Of a DNA stretch of 64,000 nucleotides, positions 26,575-35,516 are shown in pieces; the first letter of the stretch is position 1; every line of letters starts with the position of its first letter. A program made the translations under genes and the position numbers. The DNA comes from Micromonospora costi. GTDB taxonomy: Bacteria; Actinomycetota; Actinomycetes; Mycobacteriales; Micromonosporaceae. The notes below the pieces were generated by a model that had not been told where the DNA came from, did not search any database, and saw only the letters and a list, made by a program, of their open reading frames with translations. The stretch covers positions 1,054,001 through 1,118,000 of the forward strand of contig NZ_RBAN01000001.1 in the NCBI RefSeq assembly GCF_003626655.1, read 5' to 3'.

Positions 26575-26934
26575 ATGACGAACCGGAACCAGGCGGTCGG
26601 CGCGTACGGCGAGCGGTGCGCCGTCCGGCACCTCATCGAGACGGGACTGCGACCGGTCGCGCGCAACTGGCGCTGCGCGACCGGCGAGATCGACGTGATC
26701 GCCTGGGACGGGCCGGTGCTCGCCTTCTGCGAGGTGAAGACCCGTCGGGGTGGCGAGTTCGGCAGTCCCGCCGAGGCCGTCGTACCGGCCAAGGCGCGGC
26801 GGCTGCGCGTCCTCGCGGCCCGCTGGCTGGCGGAGACCGGCACCACGGCCGAGGAGATCCGGTTCGACGTGCTCTCCGTCCGGCTGCCCGCCGCCGGCCC
26901 GGCCCGGGTCGAGCACCTGAAGGGCGCGTTCTGA
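26575..26934 (+). CDS. yraN: YraN family (UPF0102) nuclease-like protein
   Basis: 119 aa of restriction-endonuclease-like fold. It shows GAYGERCAVRHLIETG, NWRCATGEIDVIAWDG and LAFCEVKTRR, giving the E...D...E-x-K arrangement of the family. The biochemical role is unsettled; it is nearly always next to rnhB or comM/dprA. The ATG is only 30 bp ahead of comM and in the same direction, forming yraN-comM-dprA. Confidence 0.92.
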   Translation: MTNRNQAVGAYGERCAVRHLIETGLRPVARNWRCATGEIDVIAWDGPVLAFCEVKTRRGGEFGSPAEAVVPAKARRLRVLAARWLAETGTTAEEIRFDVLSVRLPAAGPARVEHLKGAF

Positions 26935-26964
26935 CATGCGGGGCGCCCGCGCCGGCGGTGCCCG

Positions 26965-28485
26965 ATGAGCTACGCGAAGGTGCTCTGCGTCGGGCTGGTG
27001 GGGATGACCGGGCACCTGGTGGAGGTGGAGGCCGACCTGGCCGCGGGGCTACCGGCCGTGGTGATCTCCGGCCTGCCCGACACGGCCCTGCACGAGGCCC
27101 GGGACCGGGTCCGGGCCGCCGTGGTCAACTCGGGCCAGCGCTGGCCGAACCGCCGGATCACCCTCAACCTGCTGCCGGCCACCCTGCCGAAGTTCGGCTC
27201 GGCGTTCGACCTGGCCATCGCGGTGGCCCTGCTGGGCGGCTCGGGCGAGCTGCCGCTTGTGCCGCTGGAACGGGTGGTGATCCTCGGCGAGCTCGGCCTC
27301 GACGGCACGGTCCGCCCGGTACGCGGCGTACTGCCGATGGTCGCCGCCGCCGCCCGGGCCGGGATCGAGCGGGTCATCGTGCCGGTCGGCAACGCCGCGG
27401 AGGCGGCCGTGATCCCCGGAATGCGGGTCCGGGCCGTCGACACGCTGCACCGGCTGGTCACCTTCGTCCGCGACGGGACGCCGCTGATCGAGCCGCCCGC
27501 GGCCGAGCCGCCACCACCGGCCGATGGGCCGGACCTCGCCGACGTGGCCGGTCAGCCCCTCGGCCGGCGCGCCCTGGAGGTCGCCGCCGCCGGCGGGCAC
27601 CACCTCGCGCTGCTCGGGCCGCCGGGCGCCGGCAAGACCATGCTCGCCGAGCGTCTGCCGTCGATCCTGCCCGAGCTGGACGACGACGCCGCCCTGGAGG
27701 TCACGGCGCTGCACTCCATCGCGGGGCTGCTCCCGTCCGGAGGCCGGTTGCTGCGCCGCCCGCCCTTCCAGGCGCCGCACCACACCGCGACGGTGGCGTC
27801 CCTGGTGGGCGGGGGCTCCGGGCTGGCCCGGCCGGGCGCGGTGTCGTTGGCGCACCGCGGTGTGCTCTTCCTCGACGAGGCCCCGGAGTTCGGCAAGGGC
27901 GCCCTGGAGGCGCTGCGCCAGCCGCTGGAGCACGGGCGGGTCCAGCTGGCCCGCAGCCGGGGTGGCACCGAGTACCCGGCCCGGACCCAGCTGGTGCTCG
28001 CGGCCAATCCCTGCCCGTGCGCGAAACCAGCCGGCGACGCGTACTGCGAGTGCAGCCCGCTGGCCCGGCGGCGCTACCTCGGCCGGCTCTCCGGGCCGCT
28101 GCTGGACCGGATCGACGTACAGGTGAGGCTGCCGCCGGTCCGGGCCGCCGAGCTGATGGCCGGCGACGGCGGCGGCGAGTCGTCGGCGGTCGTGGCCCGG
28201 CGGGTGGCGGCGGCCCGTGAGGCGGCTGCGACGCGATGGGCGGGCCTGGGTCACCGGGTGAACGCCGAGGTCGCCGGGCCACACCTGCGGCGGCCGCCGT
28301 GGCGGCTGCCCGCGCGGGACACGACGGAGCTGCGGGGCCGCCTCGACTCCGGGTCGATCTCCGCGCGGGGCTTCGACCGGATCATCCGGCTGGCCTGGAC
28401 CATCGCCGACCTGGACGGCCGGGCGCGGCCGAGCCGGGAGGACGTGCTGGAGGCCATCCAACTACGGACGGGGGACGCGGCATGA
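26965..28485 (+). CDS. comM: ComM/YifB-type Mg-chelatase-like AAA+ ATPase
   Basis: 506 aa. The N-terminal Lon-substrate-like domain (about 1-170) is followed by the AAA+ core with Walker A GPPGAGKT (218-225), Walker B VLFLDEAPEF near 310 and the NPCPCAKPAGDAYCECSP cysteine-rich insertion, then the C-terminal ChlI domain. In naturally transformable bacteria ComM is a branch-migration helicase that helps integrate foreign DNA; whether this organism is transformable is unknown. Its stop overlaps the dprA start (ATGA). Confidence 0.95.
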   Translation: MSYAKVLCVGLVGMTGHLVEVEADLAAGLPAVVISGLPDTALHEARDRVRAAVVNSGQRWPNRRITLNLLPATLPKFGSAFDLAIAVALLGGSGELPLVPLERVVILGELGLDGTVRPVRGVLPMVAAAARAGIERVIVPVGNAAEAAVIPGMRVRAVDTLHRLVTFVRDGTPLIEPPAAEPPPPADGPDLADVAGQPLGRRALEVAAAGGHHLALLGPPGAGKTMLAERLPSILPELDDDAALEVTALHSIAGLLPSGGRLLRRPPFQAPHHTATVASLVGGGSGLARPGAVSLAHRGVLFLDEAPEFGKGALEALRQPLEHGRVQLARSRGGTEYPARTQLVLAANPCPCAKPAGDAYCECSPLARRRYLGRLSGPLLDRIDVQVRLPPVRAAELMAGDGGGESSAVVARRVAAAREAAATRWAGLGHRVNAEVAGPHLRRPPWRLPARDTTELRGRLDSGSISARGFDRIIRLAWTIADLDGRARPSREDVLEAIQLRTGDAA

Positions 28486-29690
28486 GCACCCAGGAGGAGC
28501 GGACGCTCGCACGGATCGCCCTGACGTGGCTCGCCGAGCCGGGCACCCGGTCGGTGTACCGGTTGGCGGCCCGACTCGGCCCCGTGGCGGCGCTGGAGCT
28601 GCTGCTCGACGGCGGGGCGCCGGACGAGAAGCTGCGGGCCACGGTCGCCGCGCGGGTCGCCGACGGCGACGCGCGGGCCGTCGCGGCCGAGGCGGTGGCG
28701 CGCACCGAGCGGCTCGGGGCGAGGATCGTGACCCCGGAGGACGAGGAGTGGCCCGCGCGCCTGGCGGACCTGAAGGGACTCCGCCTCCTCGACGCGTTCC
28801 GCCGGGTGGACACCGAGACCGATCCGCCGCTCTGCTTCTGGGTCCGGGGCGGGTGGCCACTGGGCGAGGCGCTGGAGCGGTCCGTGGCCGTCGTCGGCGC
28901 CCGGGCCGCGACCGGCTACGGCACGCACGTCGCCACCGAGATGGGGTACGCCCTGGCCGACCGGGACTGGACGGTCGTGTCGGGGGGCGCGTTCGGCATC
29001 GACGCCGCCGCGCACCGTGGCGCGCTCAACGCCGGCGGTCTCACCGTCGCCGTCCTCGCGTGTGGTGTGGACCGGCCCTACCCGATGGGCAACACCGCAC
29101 TCTTCGACCGGATCGCCGACACCGGCCTGCTGGTCAGCGAGTGGCCTCCGGGCGCCGACCCGTTGCGTCCACGGTTCCTCATCCGCAACCGGGTCATCGC
29201 GGCCGGCACGCTCGGCACGGTCGTGGTCGAGGCGTCGGCCCGCAGCGGCGCCACGCAGACCGCGCACCGCGCCCTCGCCATCGGTCGCCCGGCCATGGCG
29301 GTGCCGGGGCCGGTCACCTCGGCGATGTCGGTCGGCACCCACGAGCTGCTGCGGGAGCACCCGAAGGCCCGCCTCGTGACCGGGGTGCCGCACGTGCTGG
29401 AGGAGGTCGGCCGCATCGGGGCGGACCTCGCGCCGCCGGCACGCGGCCCGGACCGGCCGACCGACGCGCTCGACGACGACGCGCGGTCGGTGCTGGAGGC
29501 GATGCCACGCCGCGGCACGGTGGGCGTGGAGCGGTTGGCGTCCCGCGCCGGCGTGGACATCCGGACGGCGCTGCGCAAGCTGTCGCTGCTGGAGGAGCTG
29601 GCGCTGGTGGCCCGCCGCGACGACGGCTACGCCCTGGCTCCTGCGCCCCGTCCGGCAGCGCGCCGGCCCGGCACGCCGGCGTCACCGTGA
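28482..29690 (+). CDS. dprA: DNA-processing protein DprA
   Basis: 402 aa. Binds incoming single-stranded DNA and loads RecA. The Rossmann-like core shows VAVVGARAATGYGTHVATEMGYAL, VVSGGAFGIDAAAHRGAL and VVVEASARSGATQTAHRAL; the C-terminal winged helix (LDDDARSVLEAMPRRGTVGVERLA...) is the DprA_WH domain. The ATG overlaps the comM stop by 4 nt, showing translational coupling. Confidence 0.95.
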   Translation: MSTQEERTLARIALTWLAEPGTRSVYRLAARLGPVAALELLLDGGAPDEKLRATVAARVADGDARAVAAEAVARTERLGARIVTPEDEEWPARLADLKGLRLLDAFRRVDTETDPPLCFWVRGGWPLGEALERSVAVVGARAATGYGTHVATEMGYALADRDWTVVSGGAFGIDAAAHRGALNAGGLTVAVLACGVDRPYPMGNTALFDRIADTGLLVSEWPPGADPLRPRFLIRNRVIAAGTLGTVVVEASARSGATQTAHRALAIGRPAMAVPGPVTSAMSVGTHELLREHPKARLVTGVPHVLEEVGRIGADLAPPARGPDRPTDALDDDARSVLEAMPRRGTVGVERLASRAGVDIRTALRKLSLLEELALVARRDDGYALAPAPRPAARRPGTPASP

Positions 29691-29861
29691 GCGGGCGTCA
29701 CGCAAGCCCCGGCGACGACCGTCGGTCGTGGTCGCCGCCGGAGCCTCCGCGGATCGGGAGAACCCCGCCGCACGGCGGCGGCCCGTAGCCTGGACCCGTA
29801 CCCGTGAGCCGTCCGACCACGACGGTCACCGGTACCGGTGGAGGCTGTCGATGGAGGTGGG

Positions 29862-30887
29862 ATGACCGCGAAGGGCCGTGGCACCCGAGCCGCCCACGAG
29901 GCGCTGCCGGAGGCGATGCGGGAGGCCATCGACGCCTTCGCGGGGCACCTGTCCGGGGTACGGAACCGCTCCGCACACACCATCCGGGCGTACGTGGCCG
30001 ACGTGGTCTCCCTGTTCACCCACGCGACCCGGATGGGATGCACCCGTCCGGCCGACCTGGACCTCACGGTGCTCCGGAGTTGGCTGGCGCGGCAGCGGAC
30101 CACGGGTGCGGCGCGGGCCACCCTGACCCGCCGGGCCGCGTCGGCGCGCACCTTCAGCGCCTGGGCGCACCGCTCGGGGCTGCTCACCACCGACGTGGCC
30201 GCCCCGCTGACCAGTCCCCGAGCCCACCGCGAGCTGCCCACCGTCCTCCGCCCCGAGCAGGCCGCCACGCTGGTCGAGTTGGCCGGCGCTTCCAGTGGCC
30301 CAACCGCAACCGCCCGGACCGGCGCCGCAGCGTCGGACGCCCCGCCCGTCGAAGCTGCCGTGGTGTCGACGACCGAGGGTGACCCGGTCCGCCAGCGGGA
30401 CCGGGCGCTGCTGGAACTGCTCTACGCCACGGGGGTGCGGGTCAGCGAGGCCTGCGGGCTGGACCTGTCGGACGTCGACCAGGCGCGCCGGGTGGTACGG
30501 GTGTTCGGCAAGGGCGGCCGGGAGCGGACGGTGCCGTACGGGGTGCCCGCGCAGCGCGCGCTGGACGACTGGCTGCGCCACGGTCGGCCCGCCCTGGCCA
30601 CGCCGCGCTCCGGCGAGGCGCTGCTCGTCGGTGCCCGGGGCGGGCGGCTCAACCCGACCACCGCGCGGCAGATCGTCGGCGCCCACGCCGAGGCCGCGGG
30701 CCTGCCCCGGATCAGTCCGCACGGGCTGCGTCACTCGGCGGCCACCCATCTGCTGGAGGGTGGCGCGGACCTGCGCGCGGTGCAGGAGCTGCTGGGCCAC
30801 TCCTCGCTGGCCAGCACACAGATCTACACGCACGTCTCGGTGGAGCGGCTGCGTGCCGCGTACCGGCAGGCCCATCCCCGCGCCTGA
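29862..30887 (+). CDS. xerC: Tyrosine recombinase XerC
   Basis: 341 aa. The SAM-like N-terminal domain ends near 120. The catalytic domain has R in ATGVRVSEACGLD, K in GKGGRERTVP, HGLRH with the second Arg, GHSSL and the nucleophile Tyr in STQIYTHVS. XerCD resolves chromosome dimers at dif. A Ser/Thr/Ala-rich insertion (about residues 145-175, GASSGPTATARTGAAASDAP) extends the interdomain linker beyond normal Xer length. The ATG at 29862 has GGAGG 4 nt upstream. Position after dprA is conserved in actinobacteria. Confidence 0.93.
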   Translation: MTAKGRGTRAAHEALPEAMREAIDAFAGHLSGVRNRSAHTIRAYVADVVSLFTHATRMGCTRPADLDLTVLRSWLARQRTTGAARATLTRRAASARTFSAWAHRSGLLTTDVAAPLTSPRAHRELPTVLRPEQAATLVELAGASSGPTATARTGAAASDAPPVEAAVVSTTEGDPVRQRDRALLELLYATGVRVSEACGLDLSDVDQARRVVRVFGKGGRERTVPYGVPAQRALDDWLRHGRPALATPRSGEALLVGARGGRLNPTTARQIVGAHAEAAGLPRISPHGLRHSAATHLLEGGADLRAVQELLGHSSLASTQIYTHVSVERLRAAYRQAHPRA

Positions 30888-30931
30888 CCCGAACCGGCCG
30901 ATGATGATCGACGGACGGTTACGATCATCGG

Positions 30932-32113
30932 GTGAGCGTCCCGCAGCCACCGGAGCCGATTCCGGGCGCCCGCCTGCTCTTCTCGCTGGATCCGGCGGTC
31001 AGCCACCTCAACCACGGCTCGTTCGGGGCGGTGCCCATCGGTGTGCAGCGGGCCCAGCAGCGGCTGCGCGACGAGATGGAATCCAACCCGCTGCGCTTCT
31101 TCACGCAGGGGCTCGTCGACCGGATCGCCCACACCCGCCGGCACCTGGCGACCTTCCTCGGTGCGGACCCGGAGGGCACCGCGCTGGTCGGCAACACCAC
31201 CACCGGTGTCGCGGTGGTGCTCCAGTCGCTGGGTCTACGTCCCGGTGACGAGATCCTGAGCACCGACCACGAGTACGGCGCCGTGACCCTGTCGATCCAG
31301 CGGGAGTGCCGCCGTACGGGGGCGGAGAGCCGGGTGGCGGCGATCCCGCTGGCGGCCACCGACGCGGAGATCGTCGACGCCGTACGGGCCGCTCTGCGCC
31401 CCGGCCGCACCCGGCTGCTCGTCGTCGACCAGCTCACCTCCGCCACCGCGCGGCTCTTCCCGGTCGCCGCCATCGTCGGGGTGGCGCGCGAACACGGTGT
31501 GCCCGTCCTGGTCGACGCCGCGCACGTGCCGGGGATGCTGTCGGCCACGGTGGCGAGCGTCGGCGCCGACTTCTGGGTGGGCAACCTGCACAAGTGGGGG
31601 TACGCGCCACGTGGCACCGCCGCGCTGGTGGTGGCACCGCAGTGGCGGGACCGGATCGAGCCGCTGGTGGTCTCCTGGGAACAGGAGGCCGGCTTCCCGG
31701 CACGCCTCGAATGGCAGGCGACCCTCGACTACACCTCCTGGCTGGCCGCACCGGCGGGGCTGTTCACCCTGCGCAGCCTCGGCGTCGACCGGGTACGCGC
31801 GCACAATGCGGCGCTGGCCGCGTACGCCCAGAGGGTGGTGGGAGACGCGCTCGGGGTGGCGCCGGCCCGCCTGCCGGACCCCGGCGGACCCGAGGTCGCC
31901 ATGCGGATCATCCCGCTGCCGCGCGGCCTGGCCACGACGATCGAGGCGGCGCGGGAGTTGCAGCAACGGATCGCCGAGCGTCTGGCCGCCGAGGTGGCGG
32001 TGATGTCCTGGAACGGCGAGGGGTGGCTGCGGCTCTGCGGGCAGGTCTACAACTCGCCGGACGAGTACGAGCGGCTCGCCGTGCGGCTGCCTCCGCTGCT
32101 CGCCCAGCGCTGA
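30932..32113 (+). CDS. Class V aminotransferase (isopenicillin-N-epimerase/cysteine-desulfurase-like)
   Basis: 393 aa PLP enzyme: HLNHGSFGAVP at the N-terminus, GNTTTGVAVVLQSL, VVDQLTSATARLFPVAAI, DAAHVPGM (PLP-ring Asp), and GNLHKWGYAPRG with the Schiff-base Lys. This subgroup includes isopenicillin N epimerase and ergothioneine lyase EgtE-like proteins; no partner genes point to either here. A TACGAT hexamer 8 nt before the GTG suggests a leaderless transcript. It meets the M23 gene head-on. Confidence 0.87.
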   Translation: MSVPQPPEPIPGARLLFSLDPAVSHLNHGSFGAVPIGVQRAQQRLRDEMESNPLRFFTQGLVDRIAHTRRHLATFLGADPEGTALVGNTTTGVAVVLQSLGLRPGDEILSTDHEYGAVTLSIQRECRRTGAESRVAAIPLAATDAEIVDAVRAALRPGRTRLLVVDQLTSATARLFPVAAIVGVAREHGVPVLVDAAHVPGMLSATVASVGADFWVGNLHKWGYAPRGTAALVVAPQWRDRIEPLVVSWEQEAGFPARLEWQATLDYTSWLAAPAGLFTLRSLGVDRVRAHNAALAAYAQRVVGDALGVAPARLPDPGGPEVAMRIIPLPRGLATTIEAARELQQRIAERLAAEVAVMSWNGEGWLRLCGQVYNSPDEYERLAVRLPPLLAQR

Positions 32114-32146
32114 GGACCGATCGCGGGAGACGATTCGCCGGCCTGC

Positions 32147-32902
32147 CTAGCTGACGGCGAGCGGACCGCGGCCCCCTGCGGCGCGCAGTCGAGCCGGCGG
32201 CACCGGCCCGGCCACCGGGAACAACCGGACCCGGCCGAGCCCGAGCAGCGTGAGCGGGTCGAGGTACTCCTCGCCGCGCCGCAGTCCCCAGTGCAGGCAC
32301 GCCGTGTCCGGGCAGCCGGGGTGCGCGGGCAGCAGGGCACCCAGCGGCGCTCCGGCGGAGACCGACGCGCCTCCGGTGACCGACGGCTGGACCGGTTCGT
32401 ACGTGGTCCGCATCCCGTCCGCGTGCCCGACGGTGACCACCGGCCGCCCGGCCACCATGCCGGCGAAGAGCACGGTGCCGGGCCCGGCGGCGCGCACCGG
32501 TGCTCCCGGGACGGCGGCCAGGTCGACGCCCCGGTGACCGGCGAGCCAGGGCTGGGGTGGCGGGTCGAAGCGGCGGACCAGCCGGGGCGGACCGTCGACC
32601 GGCCAGCGAAACACACCCGCGCCGACCGAGGGGTCGGCCGCCCGGGAGCGCGACTGTACGGGCGGCCCGGGACGGCCCTCGACCCGCCGGAACACACCCG
32701 CGAGGGCCACCGGGTCGGCTGCCCGGGAGCGCGCCTGGGCCGGCGTCGGCGGCGCCTCGCCTCTGGAGGCGGCTGGCGCCGGGTCGTGGCCGTCGACGGG
32801 CGGTGACGTGGCCACGAGTACCGCTACCACGAGCGGCGCGGCGACGCGGCGCGGGAGCCGACGTCGCCGAGGGGCAACGGGACGGGCGGGACCTGGTCGC
32901 AT
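32147..32902 (-). CDS. Secreted M23-family metallopeptidase-like protein
   Basis: 251 aa. An Arg-rich N-terminus and a hydrophobic stretch (VAAPLVVAVLVATSP) form a signal peptide or anchor. The C-terminal M23 domain shows GHRGVDLAA, GHADGMRTTYEPV and CLHWGLRRG, with His residues at metal-site positions, so it may be an active peptidoglycan endopeptidase. The linker carries a duplicated 25-aa block (RSRAADP...AGVFR twice). M23 genes near rpsB are usual in actinobacteria. Confidence 0.86.
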   Translation of the reverse strand: MRPGPARPVAPRRRRLPRRVAAPLVVAVLVATSPPVDGHDPAPAASRGEAPPTPAQARSRAADPVALAGVFRRVEGRPGPPVQSRSRAADPSVGAGVFRWPVDGPPRLVRRFDPPPQPWLAGHRGVDLAAVPGAPVRAAGPGTVLFAGMVAGRPVVTVGHADGMRTTYEPVQPSVTGGASVSAGAPLGALLPAHPGCPDTACLHWGLRRGEEYLDPLTLLGLGRVRLFPVAGPVPPARLRAAGGRGPLAVS

Positions 32903-32943
32903 GGGTGCAGCCTGCCCCGGACAGGCGCCGCCGCGCGCTCCCC

Positions 32944-32971
32944 TGTGGACAACCAGGTGCGCTGTGGATGG
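32944..32971 (-). promoter_or_regulatory. DnaA-box-like pair in M23/methyltransferase gap
   Basis: TGTGGACAA at 32944-32952 is the exact complement of the DnaA-box consensus TTGTCCACA, and TGTGGATGG at 32963-32971 is a looser match 11 bp further. They lie in the divergent promoter region between the M23 gene and the methyltransferase. Confidence 0.42.
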
Positions 32972-33022
32972 TCACCCGCTTGCGCTGTCGATCTGCTATG
33001 CGCGGCCGCCTACGCTGGCCCG

Positions 33023-33685
33023 ATGACGCCGGACTGGTACGCCTGGCACGACGACTACGACCGGGCCGGATCGTCGCTGGCCCGCCGGCTGGCCGAGGTA
33101 CAGCGGCACGTCCGCGACGCCCTCGACCGGGCCCCGGCCGGCCCGCTGCGCGCCATCAGCCTCTGCGCGGGTCAGGGGCGGGACCTGATCCCGGTGCTCG
33201 CCAATCACCCGCGACGCGACGACGTGACGGCCCGCCTCGTCGAGCTGGATCCCCGCAACGCCGGGATCGCGACCGCGGCGGCCCGGGATGCCGGGCTGAC
33301 CGGGGTGCACGTGGTGGTGGGCGACGCCGCCCGGACGGACACGTACGCCGACCTCGCCCCGGCCGACCTCGTGCTCGTGTGCGGTGTGTTCGGCAACGTG
33401 TCGGACGCGGACATCCACATGACGGTCCGGCACTGTGCCGCGCTGTGCGCGACCGGCGGCACCGTCGTCTGGACCCGGCACCGGCGAGCGCCCGACCTGG
33501 TCCCCACGATCTGCCGCTGGTTCGAGGAGGAGGGGTTTACCGCGGTGGCGGTGACAGCTCCCGCCGATCGGGTCGGCGTGGGCGTGCACCGGTTCCTCGG
33601 CCCATCCCGTCCGCTCGCCGCCGGGGTGCGGATGTTCGAGTTCGTCGTTCCGGACGGGGAAGATCGCGCTCGATCCCGGATGTAG
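33023..33685 (+). CDS. Class I SAM-dependent methyltransferase
   Basis: 220 aa. Motif I is RAISLCAGQGRDLIPVL, followed by the acidic end of strand 2 (LVELDPRN), VVVGDAART and LVLVCGVFGNVSDADI. The substrate is unknown. The ATG at 33023 has no ribosome-binding site but a -10-like TACGCT ends 6 nt before it, suggesting a leaderless mRNA. The final codons (DRARSRM and stop) are encoded by the left arm of a class-2 palindromic repeat, so the native C-terminus may have been altered by the repeat. Confidence 0.85.
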   Translation: MTPDWYAWHDDYDRAGSSLARRLAEVQRHVRDALDRAPAGPLRAISLCAGQGRDLIPVLANHPRRDDVTARLVELDPRNAGIATAAARDAGLTGVHVVVGDAARTDTYADLAPADLVLVCGVFGNVSDADIHMTVRHCAALCATGGTVVWTRHRRAPDLVPTICRWFEEEGFTAVAVTAPADRVGVGVHRFLGPSRPLAAGVRMFEFVVPDGEDRARSRM

Positions 33686-33734
33686 TGGCATCCGGCGTGC
33701 GGGAAGGCCACTACATCCTGGAACGAGCGCGATC
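33662..33734. repeat. Palindrome, class 2, overlapping a gene end
   Basis: Arms of 28 nt at 33662-33689 and 33707-33734 pair with two mismatches (GATCGCGCTCG..., GGATGTAGTGGC inner end). The left arm overlaps the last eight codons of the methyltransferase; its TAG stop lies within GGATGTAGTGG. Related to the element at 47113-47191. Confidence 0.86.
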
Positions 33735-33871
33735 ATGCCGGGCCCGCACCGCACCCGAGCCCAGCCGCACCCGAGGCCCCCACCCGAGCCGGACCGGGGG
33801 CGGCCGGGCGGGCGGCCCTAAGCTGACGTCGGGCACGGTGGAGCCGCCGCCGTGGGGACGGGGAGACCAGC

Positions 33872-35002
33872 ATGACGACCGTCGACGACCTGAACGTGCC
33901 GGCCGTGACCGAGGTCAGCGGGCCCTCGCGGCTCGCCGAGCCGGACGAGGGCATCACCACCGAGGAGTTGCAGCTCGCCGCGCGCAACCACGGCATCCCG
34001 CTGGAGGCGCTGCGTTACGACGTGACTCCGGCCGGCCTGCACTACCTGCTGATCCACTACGACATCCCGGACCTGGACGCGCAGACGCACACGCTGACCA
34101 TCGACGGCGCGGTGGAGCGGTCGCTGACGGTGAGCCTGGCGGAGCTTCGCGAGCGCCCCCGGGTGACCCGGCGGGTGACCCTCGAATGCGCCGGCAACGG
34201 TCGCGCCCTGCTGCACCCGCGTGCCGTGAGTCAGCCCTGGCTCGTGGAGGCGGTGGGCAACGCGGAGTGGACGGGAACGCCGCTGGCGCCGCTGCTGCGC
34301 GAAGCGGGCATCGCCCCGGAGGCGGTCGACGTGGTCTTCACCGGCGCCGACCACGGTGTCGAGCGCGGCGTCGAGCAGGACTTCCAGCGGGCGCTGCCGG
34401 TGGCGGACGCGCTGCGTGAGGAGGTGCTGCTGGCGTACGAGATGAACGGCGCTCCCCTGCTGCCGCAGCACGGCGCCCCGCTGCGGCTGATCGTGCCCGG
34501 CTGGTACGGCATGGCCCACGTCAAGTGGCTCCGCTCGATCAGCGTGCTCACCGAGACGTTCCAGGGGTACCAGAACGCGTCGGCGTACCGGCTGCGGCAG
34601 AACGCCGACGACCCGGGCGTACCGGTGACCCGGATCGAGCCGCGCGCCCTGGTGCGGCCGCCGGGCTTCCCCGACTTCATGTCCCGCACCCGGGTGGTCC
34701 GGCCCGGGCCGTGCACCGTGGACGGTCGCGCCTGGTCCGGTCACGCCCCGATCGTGGCGGTCGAGGTGACCACCGACGGCGGTGCGACGTGGGCACCGGC
34801 CACTCTGGACGAGCCGACGGGCGGCGACTTCGCCTGGCGGCGCTGGCACTACGAGTGGACGGCGCAGCCGGGCCGCCACGTCCTCGGCGCCCGGGCGACC
34901 GACGCCTCGGGGCGCACCCAGCCGGTCGAGCAGCCCTGGAACCGGGGCGGCTTCGCCAACAACCTGGTCCAGCGCGTCGAGGTGGCGGTCATCCCGGAGT
35001 AA
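33872..35002 (+). CDS. Molybdopterin-dependent oxidoreductase, sulfite-oxidase family
   Basis: 376 aa. The N-terminal SUOX fold holds the Mo-ligating Cys in VTLECAGNGRALL and GVERGVEQDFQRALPVADAL; it is followed by LRLIVPGWYGMAHVKWL, and the C-terminal dimerisation domain begins near GRAWSGHAPIVAVEVTTDGG. No signal peptide or heme domain is seen, so it is a cytoplasmic, heme-free member; the substrate may be sulfite or another small oxyanion or sulfoxide. The ATG follows GGGGAGACCAGC. A class-1 palindrome lies 24 bp after the stop. Confidence 0.9.
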   Translation: MTTVDDLNVPAVTEVSGPSRLAEPDEGITTEELQLAARNHGIPLEALRYDVTPAGLHYLLIHYDIPDLDAQTHTLTIDGAVERSLTVSLAELRERPRVTRRVTLECAGNGRALLHPRAVSQPWLVEAVGNAEWTGTPLAPLLREAGIAPEAVDVVFTGADHGVERGVEQDFQRALPVADALREEVLLAYEMNGAPLLPQHGAPLRLIVPGWYGMAHVKWLRSISVLTETFQGYQNASAYRLRQNADDPGVPVTRIEPRALVRPPGFPDFMSRTRVVRPGPCTVDGRAWSGHAPIVAVEVTTDGGATWAPATLDEPTGGDFAWRRWHYEWTAQPGRHVLGARATDASGRTQPVEQPWNRGGFANNLVQRVEVAVIPE

Positions 35003-35026
35003 CCGCCGGGCCGCGACCAGACCCGC

Positions 35027-35091
35027 CCGTTGATCATGAAGTTATTGCCCCGACACGCCGTGTCGGCCGGCAATAACTTCATGATCAACGG
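35027..35091. repeat. Intergenic palindrome, class 1
   Basis: Perfect 23-nt arms at 35027-35049 and 35069-35091 with core TGATCATGAAGTTATTGCC, and a second inner stem CCGACAC/GTGTCGG (35050-35056 with 35060-35066). It lies between the convergent sulfite-oxidase-like and DUF2469 genes. The inner CCCGACACGCCG is shared with the copy at 43606. Confidence 0.88.
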
Positions 35092-35192
35092 CGCCGAGGG
35101 AGACCGAGGCCCGGGGGACCGAGGGGGCGCGCGGCGGTGGTGGGGGCGCCGGCGCGCGCGATGGGCCGGCGGCGGACCGGTACGCGGACCGG

Positions 35193-35516
35193 TCAGCCGC
35201 CGAAGCCGGAGTCGGCCGGCAGGGAGATGTCCGGCTTCTCGAGTTCCTCGACGTTGACGTCCTTGAAGGTCATCACCCGGACGTTCTTGACGAACCGGGC
35301 AGGACGGTACATGTCCCACACCCAGGCGTCGTGCATCTCGACCTCGAAGTAGACCTCGCCGTCGGAGTTGCGCACGTGCAGGTCGACCTGGTTCGCCAGG
35401 TAGAACCGGCGCTCGGTCTCCACCACGTAGGAGAACTGGCGGACAATGTCGCGGTACTCCCGGTAGAGCTGCAGCTCCATCTCGGTCTCGTACTTCTCGA
35501 GATCTTCCGCGCTCAT
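35193..35516 (-). CDS. DUF2469 domain protein
   Basis: 107 aa with SAEDLEKYETEMELQLYREYRDIVRQFSYVVETERRFYLANQVDL and VNVEELEKPDISLP, matching the actinobacterial DUF2469 family (Mycobacterium Rv2901c, from memory), of unknown function and always beside rnhB. The ATG overlaps the rnhB stop by 4 nt, so it is translationally coupled to it. Confidence 0.92.
   Translation of the reverse strand: MSAEDLEKYETEMELQLYREYRDIVRQFSYVVETERRFYLANQVDLHVRNSDGEVYFEVEMHDAWVWDMYRPARFVKNVRVMTFKDVNVEELEKPDISLPADSGFGG

Noticed and set aside
30896-30931. GATGATCG/CGATCATC inverted repeat before the aminotransferase gene
   Set aside because: Arms are only 8 nt and overlap a -10-like TACGAT and the GTG start; too short to separate from chance, so it was not listed as an operator.
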